A DNA stretch of 64,000 nucleotides from Neomoorella thermoacetica (GTDB lineage Bacteria; Bacillota; DSM-521; Neomoorellales; Neomoorellaceae). Below the pieces are notes generated by a model. That model was not told the DNA's origin and made no database searches. It was given only the letters and a program-made list of their open reading frames with translations. Positions 34,782-43,269 of this stretch are shown piece after piece (within the stretch, counting starts at the first letter, position 1; each line of letters begins with the position of its first letter). The position numbers and the translations under genes were made by a program. The DNA is taken from NCBI RefSeq assembly GCF_001875325.1, contig NZ_MDDC01000008.1:62001-126000 (forward strand), in the 5' to 3' direction.

Positions 34782-34961
34782 ATGGCCAGAAGGCGCGGGA
34801 TTATGTCCGAGGCCCTGAAATGGGAGCTGGCCAAGGAGTTGGGAGTAGCCGACACCGTGGCCACTGAAGGGTGGGGCGGCGTGCCGTCCCGCCAGTGCGG
34901 CAACCTGGTCCGACTAGCCATTGAAAAAGCTGAACAAGCGTTGGTGAACAACCAATCGTAA
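34782..34961 (+). CDS. Alpha/beta-type small acid-soluble spore protein
   Basis: A 59-residue protein, too short for most ORF finders. It has the SASP pattern of a helix with LKWELAKELGVADTV and a second helix GNLVRLAIEKAEQAL, separated by a Gly-containing linker. Such proteins coat spore DNA and protect it from UV and heat. The linker GWGGVPSRQCG is atypical and contains a Cys. The ATG at 34782 follows AAGGAGG, and a terminator follows the TAA. Expression in the forespore by sigma-G would be expected but was not shown. Confidence 0.85.
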   Translation: MARRRGIMSEALKWELAKELGVADTVATEGWGGVPSRQCGNLVRLAIEKAEQALVNNQS

Positions 34962-34970
34962 CTGCCCCCG

Positions 34971-34997
34971 CCGGAGCCGCCAGGCTCCGGTTTTGTT
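34971..34997 (+). terminator. Terminator after the SASP gene
   Basis: CCGGAGCC/GGCTCCGG stem with a 4-base loop followed by TTTTGTT. It also abuts the fliY stop on the other strand. Confidence 0.85.
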
Positions 34998-36180
34998 ACT
35001 GGCGCAGGTGGTTGATGCGCTCGTAGGGTTCCAGGATATGGGTGATGCGGACGCCGAAGTTCTCGTTGACAATCACTACTTCCCCCTGGGCGATGGGGGT
35101 GCCGTTGACGGTGATCTGCACCGGCTCTTCCACCAGGCGGTCCAGTTCTACAATGGCCCCCGGGGCCAAACTCAAGATATCCTGGATGCGTTTCATTGCC
35201 GTGCCCAGGATAACCTCAATATCCAGGGGTACGTCCAGGATGAGGTCAATATTGCGGGAGGAAGCGCCGTAGACCTGGCCCTGGCGCTGAGCCTGACCCC
35301 CACCCGGGCTACCTGCTCCTCCGGGTACCTGGGCCTGTGAGGGTGGCGCGGGGGCCTGCGCGGCAGGAGGGACAGGCGCCGGAGCGGATTCTGCAGGGGT
35401 AGCGGGAGCCGGGGCACTGGCTGGAGTACCGACCCGGGTTGCTGCCGGGGCCGCCGCGGTTTCCGCTCCCGTACTTGCACCGGCGGCAGGCTCGGAGCCT
35501 ATGAGCATACGCACCTCGTCCCTGGCGATCTCCATGGGCATAACCTGCATAATCTGGCTGTCCATCAGGCCCTCGATTTCCATTCTAAAACAGACCACGA
35601 CTATTGACTGCGCTGTAGCCCAGGGTGACGTATAACTCTCGTTGTTAAAATTAACCGTCGTCAAATGCGGCGTGGTGATCTTGACGCTGCGCTGAAAAAT
35701 AGTAGCCATGGAAGTGGCCGCACTGCCGACCATCTGGTTCATGGCTTCCGCCACGGCGCTACTCCTGATCTCGTCCAGTTCCGGGGTCACGTTTTCACCG
35801 CTGCCGCCCATCATCAGGTCAGCGATTATAGCCGCGTCGCTGACCTTGATTATCAGAAGGTTAGAGCCCTGGAGCCCTTCGGTAAAATTTACCTCTACCA
35901 GGACATAAGGGACCTGGAAGGAAGCAAAAAGCTCCTCCGGGGTCATGATCTTTATTGCCGGCGTGGTGATTAACACCCGTTTATTGAGAATCTGGGATAA
36001 GGCCGTAGCCGCGCTGCCCATAGAGATGTTGCCGATCTCCCCCAGGGTGTCCTTTTCCAGGTCACTCAGGGTTGCCTCCGGGCCGGCCGCAGCTCCAGGC
36101 TCCGCCGGTGCCTCCGTTCCCATATCTGTCTGCCCCTTCAACAGGGCATCTATCTTTTCCTGGGACAAAAAGTCACCCAC
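34996..36180 (-). CDS. fliY: FliY, flagellar motor switch phosphatase
   Basis: A 394-residue switch protein. An N-terminal FliM-like helix (LSQEKIDALLKGQ) binds CheY-P, then CheC-like phosphatase helices follow (EIGNISMGSAATALS near 52 and the second EIRSSAVAEAMNQMVGSAATS near 145). A long Ala/Pro linker (about 225-305) comes next, and a C-terminal SpoA/FliN domain (LDVPLDIEVILG, VIVNENFGVRI) closes the protein. It dephosphorylates CheY-P at the C ring. It sits immediately downstream of fliM, sharing the fliM-fliY junction. Confidence 0.93.
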   Translation of the reverse strand: MGDFLSQEKIDALLKGQTDMGTEAPAEPGAAAGPEATLSDLEKDTLGEIGNISMGSAATALSQILNKRVLITTPAIKIMTPEELFASFQVPYVLVEVNFTEGLQGSNLLIIKVSDAAIIADLMMGGSGENVTPELDEIRSSAVAEAMNQMVGSAATSMATIFQRSVKITTPHLTTVNFNNESYTSPWATAQSIVVVCFRMEIEGLMDSQIMQVMPMEIARDEVRMLIGSEPAAGASTGAETAAAPAATRVGTPASAPAPATPAESAPAPVPPAAQAPAPPSQAQVPGGAGSPGGGQAQRQGQVYGASSRNIDLILDVPLDIEVILGTAMKRIQDILSLAPGAIVELDRLVEEPVQITVNGTPIAQGEVVIVNENFGVRITHILEPYERINHLRQ

Positions 36181-37152
36181 TTAAACCACCTCTGTTACCT
36201 GGACGGCGATTTTTTTATTCACGATCCCCGGTTGAACCTGAAACTTATGGTGCCCGTCTACATAGAGTTCCAGGTCCTCGCCCACTGTTTTTTCCAGGGT
36301 AATGACATCCCCCACCTGGAGCTGGATAAAATCCCGCACCGGCAAGCGGGTGCGGCCTATGTAAGCGATCAATTCCACCGGCACCCCGGCCAGGATCTTC
36401 TCGACCACCGTCCGGTAATCGGGCCGGGCTTCTCCTTCCCCGCCGGTGGCAAACCAGTGGCTGGCCGAAAGGCGGGAAATGACCGGCTCCAGGAGCATAT
36501 AGGGCAGGCAGAGGTTTAAAAGCCCCTCATACTTGCCCACCGTTGTCCCCATGGTGATGACGGCCACCGTCTCGTTGGGGGAAATGGCCTGGGTAAACTG
36601 GGGGTTGGTTTCCATATTCTCCAGTTTGGGAGTAATGTTCTGGATGTCGGACCAGGAATAGGAGAGCTGTTCCAGCATCCGGCTGTTCAAACGCCGCAGG
36701 ACGTGGAGCTCGATCTCCGTCAACTCCCGGTTGCGGGCCACCATCTCTCCCCGACCACCGAAGAGCAGGTCGATAATAGGAAAGATGAAATTCATGTTGG
36801 TCTCCAGGACCGCCGAACCCTTTAAGGGCTCCATGCTGAAGACGTTCATCAGGGTCGGCGTTGGCAATGAGAGAATGAAATCCTCATAGGTCATCTGTTC
36901 CACCGAGACGATCTTCACCTGGATGCTGGCCCGCAGGTAGGCCGAAAGGAAGTTGGCCACCAGGCGCCCGTAGTTCTCGTGGATCATATACAGGGTGCGC
37001 AGGTGTTCTTTGGAAAATTTATTGGGCCGGCGAAAGTCGTATTTCTTGGCCTTAGGGGTAGCCTCTTCTTTAATGGCCTCCGTCTGAACCTCGCCGCTGT
37101 TCAGGGCCTGGAGGAGGGCGTCAATCTCCGCCTGGGAAAGGACGTCAGCCAT
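36181..37152 (-). CDS. fliM: FliM, flagellar motor switch protein
   Basis: A 323-residue C-ring protein. The N-terminal CheY-binding helix (LSQAEIDALLQALNSGE) is followed by the CheC-like middle domain and a C-terminal SpoA domain (LQVGDVITLEKTV, HKFQVQPGIVNKKIAVQV). Its LRTLYMIHENYGRLVANFLSA block is typical. It lies 15 bases downstream of cheY and directly before fliY in the same operon. Confidence 0.95.
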   Translation of the reverse strand: MADVLSQAEIDALLQALNSGEVQTEAIKEEATPKAKKYDFRRPNKFSKEHLRTLYMIHENYGRLVANFLSAYLRASIQVKIVSVEQMTYEDFILSLPTPTLMNVFSMEPLKGSAVLETNMNFIFPIIDLLFGGRGEMVARNRELTEIELHVLRRLNSRMLEQLSYSWSDIQNITPKLENMETNPQFTQAISPNETVAVITMGTTVGKYEGLLNLCLPYMLLEPVISRLSASHWFATGGEGEARPDYRTVVEKILAGVPVELIAYIGRTRLPVRDFIQLQVGDVITLEKTVGEDLELYVDGHHKFQVQPGIVNKKIAVQVTEVV

Positions 37153-37167
37153 AACAGCTCCCCCGTC

Positions 37168-37530
37168 CTAGGCCAGGGCCTTTTCCAGGGCCTGGAGAAC
37201 CCGGTCCTGCTGGAAGGGTTTGACAATAAAATCACGCGCGCCAGCCTGGATGGCTTCCATTACCATCAACTGCTGCCCCATGGCACTGCACATGATAATC
37301 CGCGCCTGGGGATCGACCTGCTTGATGGCCTTGACGGCGGCGATGCCGTCCATTTCCGGCATGGTAATATCCATGGTTACTACATCCGGCCGGAGCTCCT
37401 GGTACATGGCCACGGCCTTCTGGCCGTTTTCAGCCTCCCCGGCGATTTCATAGCCGTTTTTTACCAGGATATCTTTAATCATCATGCGCATGAAGGCCGC
37501 ATCGTCAACAATTAAAACCCGTTTGCCCAT
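37168..37530 (-). CDS. cheY: CheY, chemotaxis response regulator
   Basis: A 120-residue single receiver domain with acidic Asp9/Asp10 in LIVDDAAF, the phospho-acceptor Asp in VVTMDITMPEMDG (residue 54) and the Lys in IVKPF (near 103). Phosphorylated CheY binds FliM and FliY to change rotation. The neighbouring fliM, fliY and cheC support a chemotaxis role. The CheA kinase gene is not in this window. Confidence 0.95.
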   Translation of the reverse strand: MGKRVLIVDDAAFMRMMIKDILVKNGYEIAGEAENGQKAVAMYQELRPDVVTMDITMPEMDGIAAVKAIKQVDPQARIIMCSAMGQQLMVMEAIQAGARDFIVKPFQQDRVLQALEKALA

Positions 37531-37552
37531 AAATCTTAACGTCCCCCCATTT

Positions 37553-38173
37553 TCAGTCTAGCTGGAGCCCCAGGGATTGCAGGATTATACCCAGGGCCCT
37601 GTCTTCGGGTACCAGGAAAAAGTGACCGTTGATGGTAATTGCTTCCCCGTAGAATTTTGTTTCGATAACTAGCGCCCGGTCCGAGAAATAACCCCCTTCC
37701 AGGAAGGCTGAACTTAAAACCGCCCCCAGCATGTCAAAGGCAAAGGCCGGGACCGAGGGTATAAGATTTAAATGGCAAAAATCGGAAAACGCATTCAAAA
37801 AAGACCCCGCCAGGATATTGCTGACCTCCGTCAGGACAGAAGCCCCCATGTCGTCAATAGCCTTCGTCGTTCCCACAGGCCGGCCCAGCAACAGGTCGAC
37901 CAGGAGATAGGCGCTGGTTTCGTTGAGGAGGAAAAATATCTTGCTCGGGGCCGGGCCGGCCACGGTAAACTCCACGCAGGCGACAGGTTCTTCCTCATGG
38001 CCCACCAGGCCGGTCATATCCTTTAAAGGCAGGACGCCGGCCCGGGGCACGGTCATCTGGATCCGGTTGCCGAGAAGACTGGCCAGGGACGTGGCGGCAT
38101 TGCCGGCACCGATATTACCGATTTCCCTGAGGGCATCCAGGTGCAGGGCGTTGAGTTTGTCCCAGGTATCCAT
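37553..38173 (-). CDS. cheC: CheC, CheY-P phosphatase
   Basis: A 206-residue chemotaxis phosphatase with two symmetric active-site helices. The first is ALREIGNIGAGNAATSLASLL (about 12-32) and the second is the weaker GASVLTEVSNILAGSFLNAF (about 110-129). CheC is stimulated by CheD, whose gene is a few kilobases upstream. I chose ATG 38173, behind GGGAGGGAGC. A longer upstream start lies in the intergenic repeat. Confidence 0.93.
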   Translation of the reverse strand: MDTWDKLNALHLDALREIGNIGAGNAATSLASLLGNRIQMTVPRAGVLPLKDMTGLVGHEEEPVACVEFTVAGPAPSKIFFLLNETSAYLLVDLLLGRPVGTTKAIDDMGASVLTEVSNILAGSFLNAFSDFCHLNLIPSVPAFAFDMLGAVLSSAFLEGGYFSDRALVIETKFYGEAITINGHFFLVPEDRALGIILQSLGLQLD

Positions 38174-38442
38174 TTTGCTCCCTCCCAGGGCCTTCTCCGT
38201 AAAAACGCTATGCCCATTTTGCAGGTTCTTTTTGGGGCTGTGGTATAGGCTCCGGTAATTCCGGGCTAGCAAACCTGGCCCTCAGCCTTGCCCGGCGCCG
38301 GGGGTGGCTTAGCTTACTCTCTCCCCACTCCTGAAGGGGATTGGACTCAGGTCGCACGCCTATATCCTCAGCCCTGCACGTAGAAAACTGAGGAGCCTCG
38401 ATCAGATGCAACTCTTTTTTTCCGTTCGTATTCAGCGGTTAT
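38174..38442. repeat. Intergenic repeat-family copy between cheR and cheC
   Basis: A gap of 269 bases. GGGCTGTGGTATAGGCTCCGG (near 38235) and GGGCTAGCAAACCTGGCCC (near 38263) resemble the copies near 15067 and 25946-25995. CCCGGCGCCGGGG makes a local palindrome. No ORF is supported. Confidence 0.5.
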
Positions 38443-39222
38443 TTAGCTGGTCCCGGCAGGGCGGCGGTAGAACCAGGGGGCAATCTTTTCAAAACCCAGT
38501 TCCCGGTATTGAAACAGGTTCTCGGTGGCGCCGATGAAGAACACGCCCCCCGGTGCCAGGGCCTGGTAAAAACGGCGGTAAAGGTCGTTCTGGGTATCGG
38601 CGGTAAAGTAGATAACCACGTTGCGGCAGATTATCAGGTGATAACCGCTGCCGTAGGCGTCCTTAAGCAGGTCGTGCTGGCGGAAATCGACCATGCCCTT
38701 GATTTGTTCCTGCAGGTAGAAATGGTCGCCTTCGCGGCGAAAATAGCGGTTGAGCCGGGTGGGGGTGACGGCCTGGAGGGCTCGCTCCCCGTAGACTCCC
38801 CGGCGGGCCGCCGCCAGGGCGCCGGGATCAATATCGGTAGCCAGGATCTGGTGCCGGCCGCCAGGGGCCAGTTCCGCCAGTAAAATGGCCACCGAATAGG
38901 GTTCCGGACCGTCGGCGCACCCGGCGCTCCAGACTTTAAGGTTCCTGAAGGTAGCCAGGAGGGGGGGCAGGATCTCTTTCTCCAGCCTGACAAATATCTC
39001 CTGATTGCGAAAAAACTCGGAAACGTTGATGGTTATTTTATCAATAAATCGCTGCCACTGCTGTCCGTCCCTGGCCAGTAAATTCAGGTAGGCACCGTAA
39101 TCGGGCACCTGCAAGAGGGCCATCAGGCTGTCGATGCGCCGCTTGAGCTGGGGTTCTTTATAGCCGTCCAAGTAAAGGCCGAAACGCCGGTAAACTGCCT
39201 CTTTAAACTCGGCAAAATCCAT
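38443..39222 (-). CDS. cheR: CheR, chemoreceptor glutamate methyltransferase
   Basis: A 259-residue SAM-dependent methyltransferase that methylates glutamates of chemoreceptors. An N-terminal helical domain is followed by the SAM fold with VWSAGCADGPEPYSVAILL (about 98-116), ILATDIDPGALAAAR and LIICRNVVIYF (near 204). It is of usual length and lies 18 bases downstream of cheD. Confidence 0.95.
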   Translation of the reverse strand: MDFAEFKEAVYRRFGLYLDGYKEPQLKRRIDSLMALLQVPDYGAYLNLLARDGQQWQRFIDKITINVSEFFRNQEIFVRLEKEILPPLLATFRNLKVWSAGCADGPEPYSVAILLAELAPGGRHQILATDIDPGALAAARRGVYGERALQAVTPTRLNRYFRREGDHFYLQEQIKGMVDFRQHDLLKDAYGSGYHLIICRNVVIYFTADTQNDLYRRFYQALAPGGVFFIGATENLFQYRELGFEKIAPWFYRRPAGTS

Positions 39223-39240
39223 CTCTTCCTCCGTAAATCT

Positions 39241-39744
39241 TTAAATTACTTTAATTGGCCGGCCGATGGTGCGAATAAGCACGTCGCCGCTTTCCAGGTC
39301 AAAGATCATGGTCCGGCCGTAGTTACCGCCGGTGTCTTCGGCCACCAGGGGGATGGCCAGCCCCTGGAGGGTCCGGCGAACCATGGCGGCGTTACGCTGG
39401 CCGATATTCAATAGAGAAAGGTGCCGGTCCCCGGAGGTAAACATCTGGGCGCCGCCCGCTATCTTGGCCACCAGCCGCCCCCGCCGGGCGCCCTGACCAA
39501 TCAAGGCCGCCACCAGGTCGGGGATGGCCAGGTCGGCAAACTTGGCCCGGTTACTGCGATCCTGGAACTGGCTGCTATCGGGTAGCATGATGTGGGCCAG
39601 GCCGCCCATGCGGTTCAGGGAATCGTAAAGGGCAATTCCCACGCAAGAGCCCAGGCCCAGGGTGACCAAGCGTCCCGGGGCTCGCAGGACCTGCCACTCC
39701 GCTATACCGACTTTAACCTCTTGGGGTTTGATTATAGCCTCCAA
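39241..39744 (-). CDS. cheD: CheD, chemoreceptor glutamine deamidase
   Basis: A 167-residue enzyme that deamidates receptor glutamines and activates CheC. The catalytic Cys is in LGLGSCVGIALYD (near 33), the His in GLAHIMLPDS (near 51) and the Thr/Ser region in VRRTLQ. It heads a small cheD-cheR unit. A plus-strand gene starts 103 bases away, so the promoters diverge here. Confidence 0.95.
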   Translation of the reverse strand: MEAIIKPQEVKVGIAEWQVLRAPGRLVTLGLGSCVGIALYDSLNRMGGLAHIMLPDSSQFQDRSNRAKFADLAIPDLVAALIGQGARRGRLVAKIAGGAQMFTSGDRHLSLLNIGQRNAAMVRRTLQGLAIPLVAEDTGGNYGRTMIFDLESGDVLIRTIGRPIKVI

Positions 39745-39846
39745 GGCCCTTCCTCTCTCGCTTTTCTTAGTTTAATCCCGACCTGTCATATTTTAGCACC
39801 CTTCTGGCAATAATACAATACAGATTCCCTGACAGGAGGTCTGGCG

Positions 39847-40410
39847 ATGGTCTATTGCTCCCAGTGCGGGCAACCCTTCCCGCCCGGCTGGCGCTTCTGC
39901 CCGGACTGTAACCCTGCTCAAGCGGCCGGAAACCGGAAGGAAGCCGTCCTCTGGCTCCTGCTGGGTAACTTTTCCCAGGAACATCGCCGTCCCCAAATGG
40001 CCGCCCTATTTTACCGGGCGGCCCTGGAGGCCGACCCGGATAATTGGGAAGCAAGCTTCAATCTGGGCTGTCAGGCCTGGCAGGAAGGCCAGGTGGACAG
40101 GGCCCTTTCCTGGTGGAAAACCAGCTTACAGGCCAATCCGGACAATTACCTGGCTCATTTTAACCTGGGTACATACTTCCTTTATAATCGCAACCTCAGC
40201 GCCGCCCGTTACCACCTGGCCCGTGTGCGTCGGCTCAAACCACACTACCTGGCAGCGCGGGTCAACCTGGGCACGACCTACCTCCTCCTGGGACTGGCTG
40301 AAGCGGCCCGGGAGGAGTATACCTACGTCCTGAAGCAGGACCCGGGTCACGTGGGCGCCCGCCGCGGCCTGGCCTTAATCAGCAAAGTCTTTAAAGGCGT
40401 ACAGTCATAA
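39847..40410 (+). CDS. Zinc-ribbon and TPR protein
   Basis: A 187-residue protein with an N-terminal zinc ribbon (CSQCGQ and CPDC, residues 4-20) followed by about four TPR-type helix pairs (ALEADPDNWEASFNLGCQAW, SLQANPDNYLAHFNLGTYFL, RRLKPHYLAARVNLGTTYLL). It is on the plus strand inside an otherwise minus-strand flagellar region and converges with flgG. The ATG follows CAGGAGG. Its role is unknown. It may be a scaffold unrelated to flagella. Confidence 0.75.
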   Translation: MVYCSQCGQPFPPGWRFCPDCNPAQAAGNRKEAVLWLLLGNFSQEHRRPQMAALFYRAALEADPDNWEASFNLGCQAWQEGQVDRALSWWKTSLQANPDNYLAHFNLGTYFLYNRNLSAARYHLARVRRLKPHYLAARVNLGTTYLLLGLAEAAREEYTYVLKQDPGHVGARRGLALISKVFKGVQS

Positions 40411-40431
40411 CCCGGGCCGACTACCTCTACC

Positions 40432-41271
40432 TTAACGCCGCAGGTTATTGGCCAGGCCCCACATCTCATCGGCCACCCGGATGGTGCGGGAGTTCAGTTC
40501 GTAGGCCCGCTGGGCGACCACCATCCTGGTCATAGTCGCCGCCAGGTCAACGTTTGCCGCCTCCAGGTAGCCGGAACGGAGGGTGCCCAGGACGGGGCCG
40601 GGAGTACCAGTATTTTGCGAGATTCCAGTAGTACCGGGAGTACCGTAAAAAAGCTGGCCACAGGCTGGCGTCAGCCGGTAAAGGTTATCCCCCACGGCTT
40701 CCAGTCCGGCCGGGTTGGGTACGGTATAGAGATATATCTGCCCCAGGGGCTGTACCTGGCCGTTAACGGTGGCCGTGATTGTGCCGTCGGCGGCCACGTT
40801 AATATTTTCCGCCTCAGGCGGCAGGTTTAATGGTACATCCTGGTTATTACCGGCGGGGATAGCCAGATAATAACCGCCGGCGTTAACCACGTTGCCATTG
40901 GCATCGCGGTGAAAGTTGCCGTCGCGGGTAAGAAACCTCTCCCCCGCCCCGTTGACCACAGCAAAAAAACCCTCCCCCTGGATGGCCAGGTTCAGGGGCT
41001 CGCCGGTCGGCACCAGGGCTCCCTGGCTGAAGTCCTCAACGATGCTGGCGACCTTCACTCCTGTTCCCAGGCTCACTGGAGACCCCGGGGCCCGGGGTTG
41101 CTCCACCGGCATGCCCGCTTCCATCACCGGCCGGTAAACCAGGTCGGCAAAGCCGACCCTGGCCTGCTTGTAACCGGGGGTATTCACATTGGCGATATCA
41201 TTGGCCAGGCTATCTACCTGGACCTGCTGGGCCCGCATACCGCTGGCTCCTCGCCAGAGCGCGCCGAGCAT
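40432..41271 (-). CDS. flgG: FlgG, distal rod protein
   Basis: A 279-residue flagellar rod/hook protein. The conserved N-terminal basal-body block is LWRGASGMRAQQVQVDSLANDIANVNTPGYKQ-like (residues 4-35). The GEGFFAV and GNFHRDANGNVV motifs follow, and the C-terminal LEAANVDLAATMTRMVVAQRAYELNSR block ends it. It is paired with the flgF-like gene upstream, which is the usual rod-gene order in clostridia. FlgF and FlgG types are close, so the exact position in the rod is inferred. Confidence 0.9.
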   Translation of the reverse strand: MLGALWRGASGMRAQQVQVDSLANDIANVNTPGYKQARVGFADLVYRPVMEAGMPVEQPRAPGSPVSLGTGVKVASIVEDFSQGALVPTGEPLNLAIQGEGFFAVVNGAGERFLTRDGNFHRDANGNVVNAGGYYLAIPAGNNQDVPLNLPPEAENINVAADGTITATVNGQVQPLGQIYLYTVPNPAGLEAVGDNLYRLTPACGQLFYGTPGTTGISQNTGTPGPVLGTLRSGYLEAANVDLAATMTRMVVAQRAYELNSRTIRVADEMWGLANNLRR

Positions 41272-41362
41272 AATGTTCCCTCCCCTCGAGTGCTTATCAT
41301 GCTCCTTGCTCTACCTGAAACCCTGGCCGCGCTACTTGCAGGCGGCTGGTCGCCAGGAAATG

Positions 41363-42136
41363 CTACCTGAGACTCCCTACCTCGTTGACGCTTTTAGCCA
41401 GGGTCTGGTCCTCAGTCTGAATAACCTTTTGGTTGGCTTCATAGCTGCGCAGGACGGCCAGCATGTCAACCATCTCCCGGGCAAGATCCACGTTAGATTC
41501 CTCCAGCCAGCCCTGCTTGACCTGGAAATTGGCCGCCGGCAGGGCCTGGGCACCCGGGGCGGTGAAGAGGGTATCCCCCTGGCGCTGGAGGAGGGCCGGG
41601 TTGGCAAAGGTCGCTACCCGCAGCTGGTCCACTACTTGCCCATTGATCAGAATCCGGCCGCCGGCGTCAACCTTAAAATCGGTGGTACCCACATAGATAT
41701 CGCCATTCTGCCCCTGCACCGGGTAACCCCCGGCGGTAACCAGCAGGCCACCGGCATCCACCTGGAACTGACCGTTACGGGTATAGGCCTCGCCGCCGGG
41801 GGTGCGGACGACGAAAAAGGCCGGCGAGACTCCCACCCCGGGTTGTACCAGGGCCAGGTCCGTGGCGTGCCCGGTTTCCGTCAAAGGACCCGGGTCGGTG
41901 TTAGTATAAATATTATCCACCATGACCCCGGGGCTGAAGGGACCGATGGGCGTGGCCTGGTTTTTCTCCAGGCGCTGGAGGAGCATCTCCGGGAAGGAAC
42001 GGACTGTAGCCACGGCGCTTTTGAAACCGCCGGTGGTGGCGTTGGCCAGGTTGTTGCTGATGACGTCCTGGCGCATTTCCTGGACCAGCATACCTGTAGA
42101 GGCCAGGTATAAACCCCTGAGCATAGAGAAACCCAC
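41363..42136 (-). CDS. flgF: FlgF-type rod protein
   Basis: A 257-residue flagellar basal-body rod protein with the N-terminal LRGLYLASTGMLVQEMRQDV region, the central TPGGEAYTRNGQFQVDAGG motif and the C-terminal SNVDLAREMVDMLAVLRSYEANQKVI helix. It resembles FlhO/FlgF, the proximal rod subunit. It lies upstream of flgG with a 91-base gap. Confidence 0.87.
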   Translation of the reverse strand: MGFSMLRGLYLASTGMLVQEMRQDVISNNLANATTGGFKSAVATVRSFPEMLLQRLEKNQATPIGPFSPGVMVDNIYTNTDPGPLTETGHATDLALVQPGVGVSPAFFVVRTPGGEAYTRNGQFQVDAGGLLVTAGGYPVQGQNGDIYVGTTDFKVDAGGRILINGQVVDQLRVATFANPALLQRQGDTLFTAPGAQALPAANFQVKQGWLEESNVDLAREMVDMLAVLRSYEANQKVIQTEDQTLAKSVNEVGSLR

Positions 42137-42154
42137 CCTTCCATTAAAGTTCGG

Positions 42155-42646
42155 CTAGCTTGTCAGGCGCTTGATAATCTCCTGGACGTTCCCCGGAGGC
42201 AAGTAGTAAGAACCGGCCTTTATTTTCTCCGCCAGCCCCTGGCGGTGAATCTCGGCCTCAAAGACGGCCGCGCTGATGACCCCCCTGGCCTCCAGGCTGG
42301 TCGCGATATCCTCCAAGCCGGCTCCGGCCGGGATAGTTACTAGAATTTCCCCCTCCGGCCCGGCTGCCGCAGCCGGCCCGGGCATCTCCCGGCCGGGGCC
42401 GCCAGGACCGGCCCCCGTTTGGGCGGTGGTGGCCCCTGGTTGGGAAGAATTAGCACCTGCCCCGGCAGGAGTAGCTCCCGGGGCTGCTGCTGGCGGTTTA
42501 GCTTCCTCCTTCCCGGGCGCGGGCGCCAGGGGGACGACTTCATCCCGGAAAACCATGCCGTAGTCCCGCGCCCGGGCAATAATCTCCTCTTTGGTGGGGC
42601 CGGGATGCCAGGCCAGGAGGAAGATCCCCGCCAGGAAAAAACCCAA
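42155..42646 (-). CDS. Small YceG/MltG-like domain protein
   Basis: About 163 residues from a TTG at 42646. A membrane segment at the N-terminus (extended upstream by a glycine-leucine run if the start is earlier) is followed by an Ala/Pro/Gly linker. The C-terminal 65 residues resemble the N-terminal LysM-like domain of MltG/YceG (IPAGAGLEDIATSLEARGVIS, KIKAGSYYLPPG). No catalytic transglycosylase part is present. The frame stays open upstream almost to the preceding gene and no ribosome site decides the start. It is probably co-transcribed with the sigma-28 operon. Confidence 0.6.
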   Translation of the reverse strand: MGFFLAGIFLLAWHPGPTKEEIIARARDYGMVFRDEVVPLAPAPGKEEAKPPAAAPGATPAGAGANSSQPGATTAQTGAGPGGPGREMPGPAAAAGPEGEILVTIPAGAGLEDIATSLEARGVISAAVFEAEIHRQGLAEKIKAGSYYLPPGNVQEIIKRLTS

Positions 42647-42699
42647 TCCCAGGCCCAGTCCCAGGGGGACCAGGAAGCCAGCCCTGGTCTTTAACGCCG

Positions 42700-43263
42700 T
42701 TAGCGGTGTAAATTGAGGATTAATGCGATTTCACCCTTTCCCCGGCCAAAGCGCCGGGCCAGGCTTTCTATACTTTCGCCCCGGGCATGGGCCCGGCGAA
42801 TCTCCTCCCGGATGTCAGGCACTCCTTCCCGGGACCGGGCGGGGACCTGCCCGGGACCCTCCCTGGCGGCTGTCCCCGCGTTCCCTGGCCCGGCTGCCCC
42901 CGCCCGTGGGGCTGCGGCCTCCTGCCCGGCGGGTGCGGCTCCCGCCCCGCCGGCTGCCCCCCTTGCCAGGGCCGCATCCAGGTAGGCGCGAAAGGCTGCC
43001 TCCCTGGTAACTGTACCCGGCACGCCGGCTGCTTCCCCTGCCAGGCGGGCCGCCAGGCTGGCCACTTCCTCCTGGAGGCCGGCCAGGCGGGCCTCCAGTT
43101 CCTTTACCTGTTCATTCCCCGGAGTGCTCCCGCCGCTGGGGGCAACGGTATCCCCTGGCGGTGGTAAGGCCGGTGTGCCCCTGTCTGCTGCCAGCAGGGT
43201 CAGTGCCGGCCGGACAAAAGCCAGGATTAACAAAGCTCCCAGGATTATAAAGAAATAAGCCAC
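42700..43263 (-). CDS. Hypothetical coiled-coil protein with a helix-turn-helix-like end
   Basis: A 187-residue protein with an N-terminal membrane segment (about 2-22) and a leucine-rich coiled coil (about 52-72, KELEARLAGLQEEVASLAARL). A Gly/Ala-rich stretch follows, and the C-terminal region EEIRRAHARGESIESLARRFGRGKGEIALIL looks like a helix-turn-helix (DUF6115-like). Such a gene often follows fliA in clostridia. Function unknown. It lies 6 bases from the sigma-28 stop. Confidence 0.65.
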   Translation of the reverse strand: MAYFFIILGALLILAFVRPALTLLAADRGTPALPPPGDTVAPSGGSTPGNEQVKELEARLAGLQEEVASLAARLAGEAAGVPGTVTREAAFRAYLDAALARGAAGGAGAAPAGQEAAAPRAGAAGPGNAGTAAREGPGQVPARSREGVPDIREEIRRAHARGESIESLARRFGRGKGEIALILNLHR

Positions 43264-43269
43264 CGGCCA

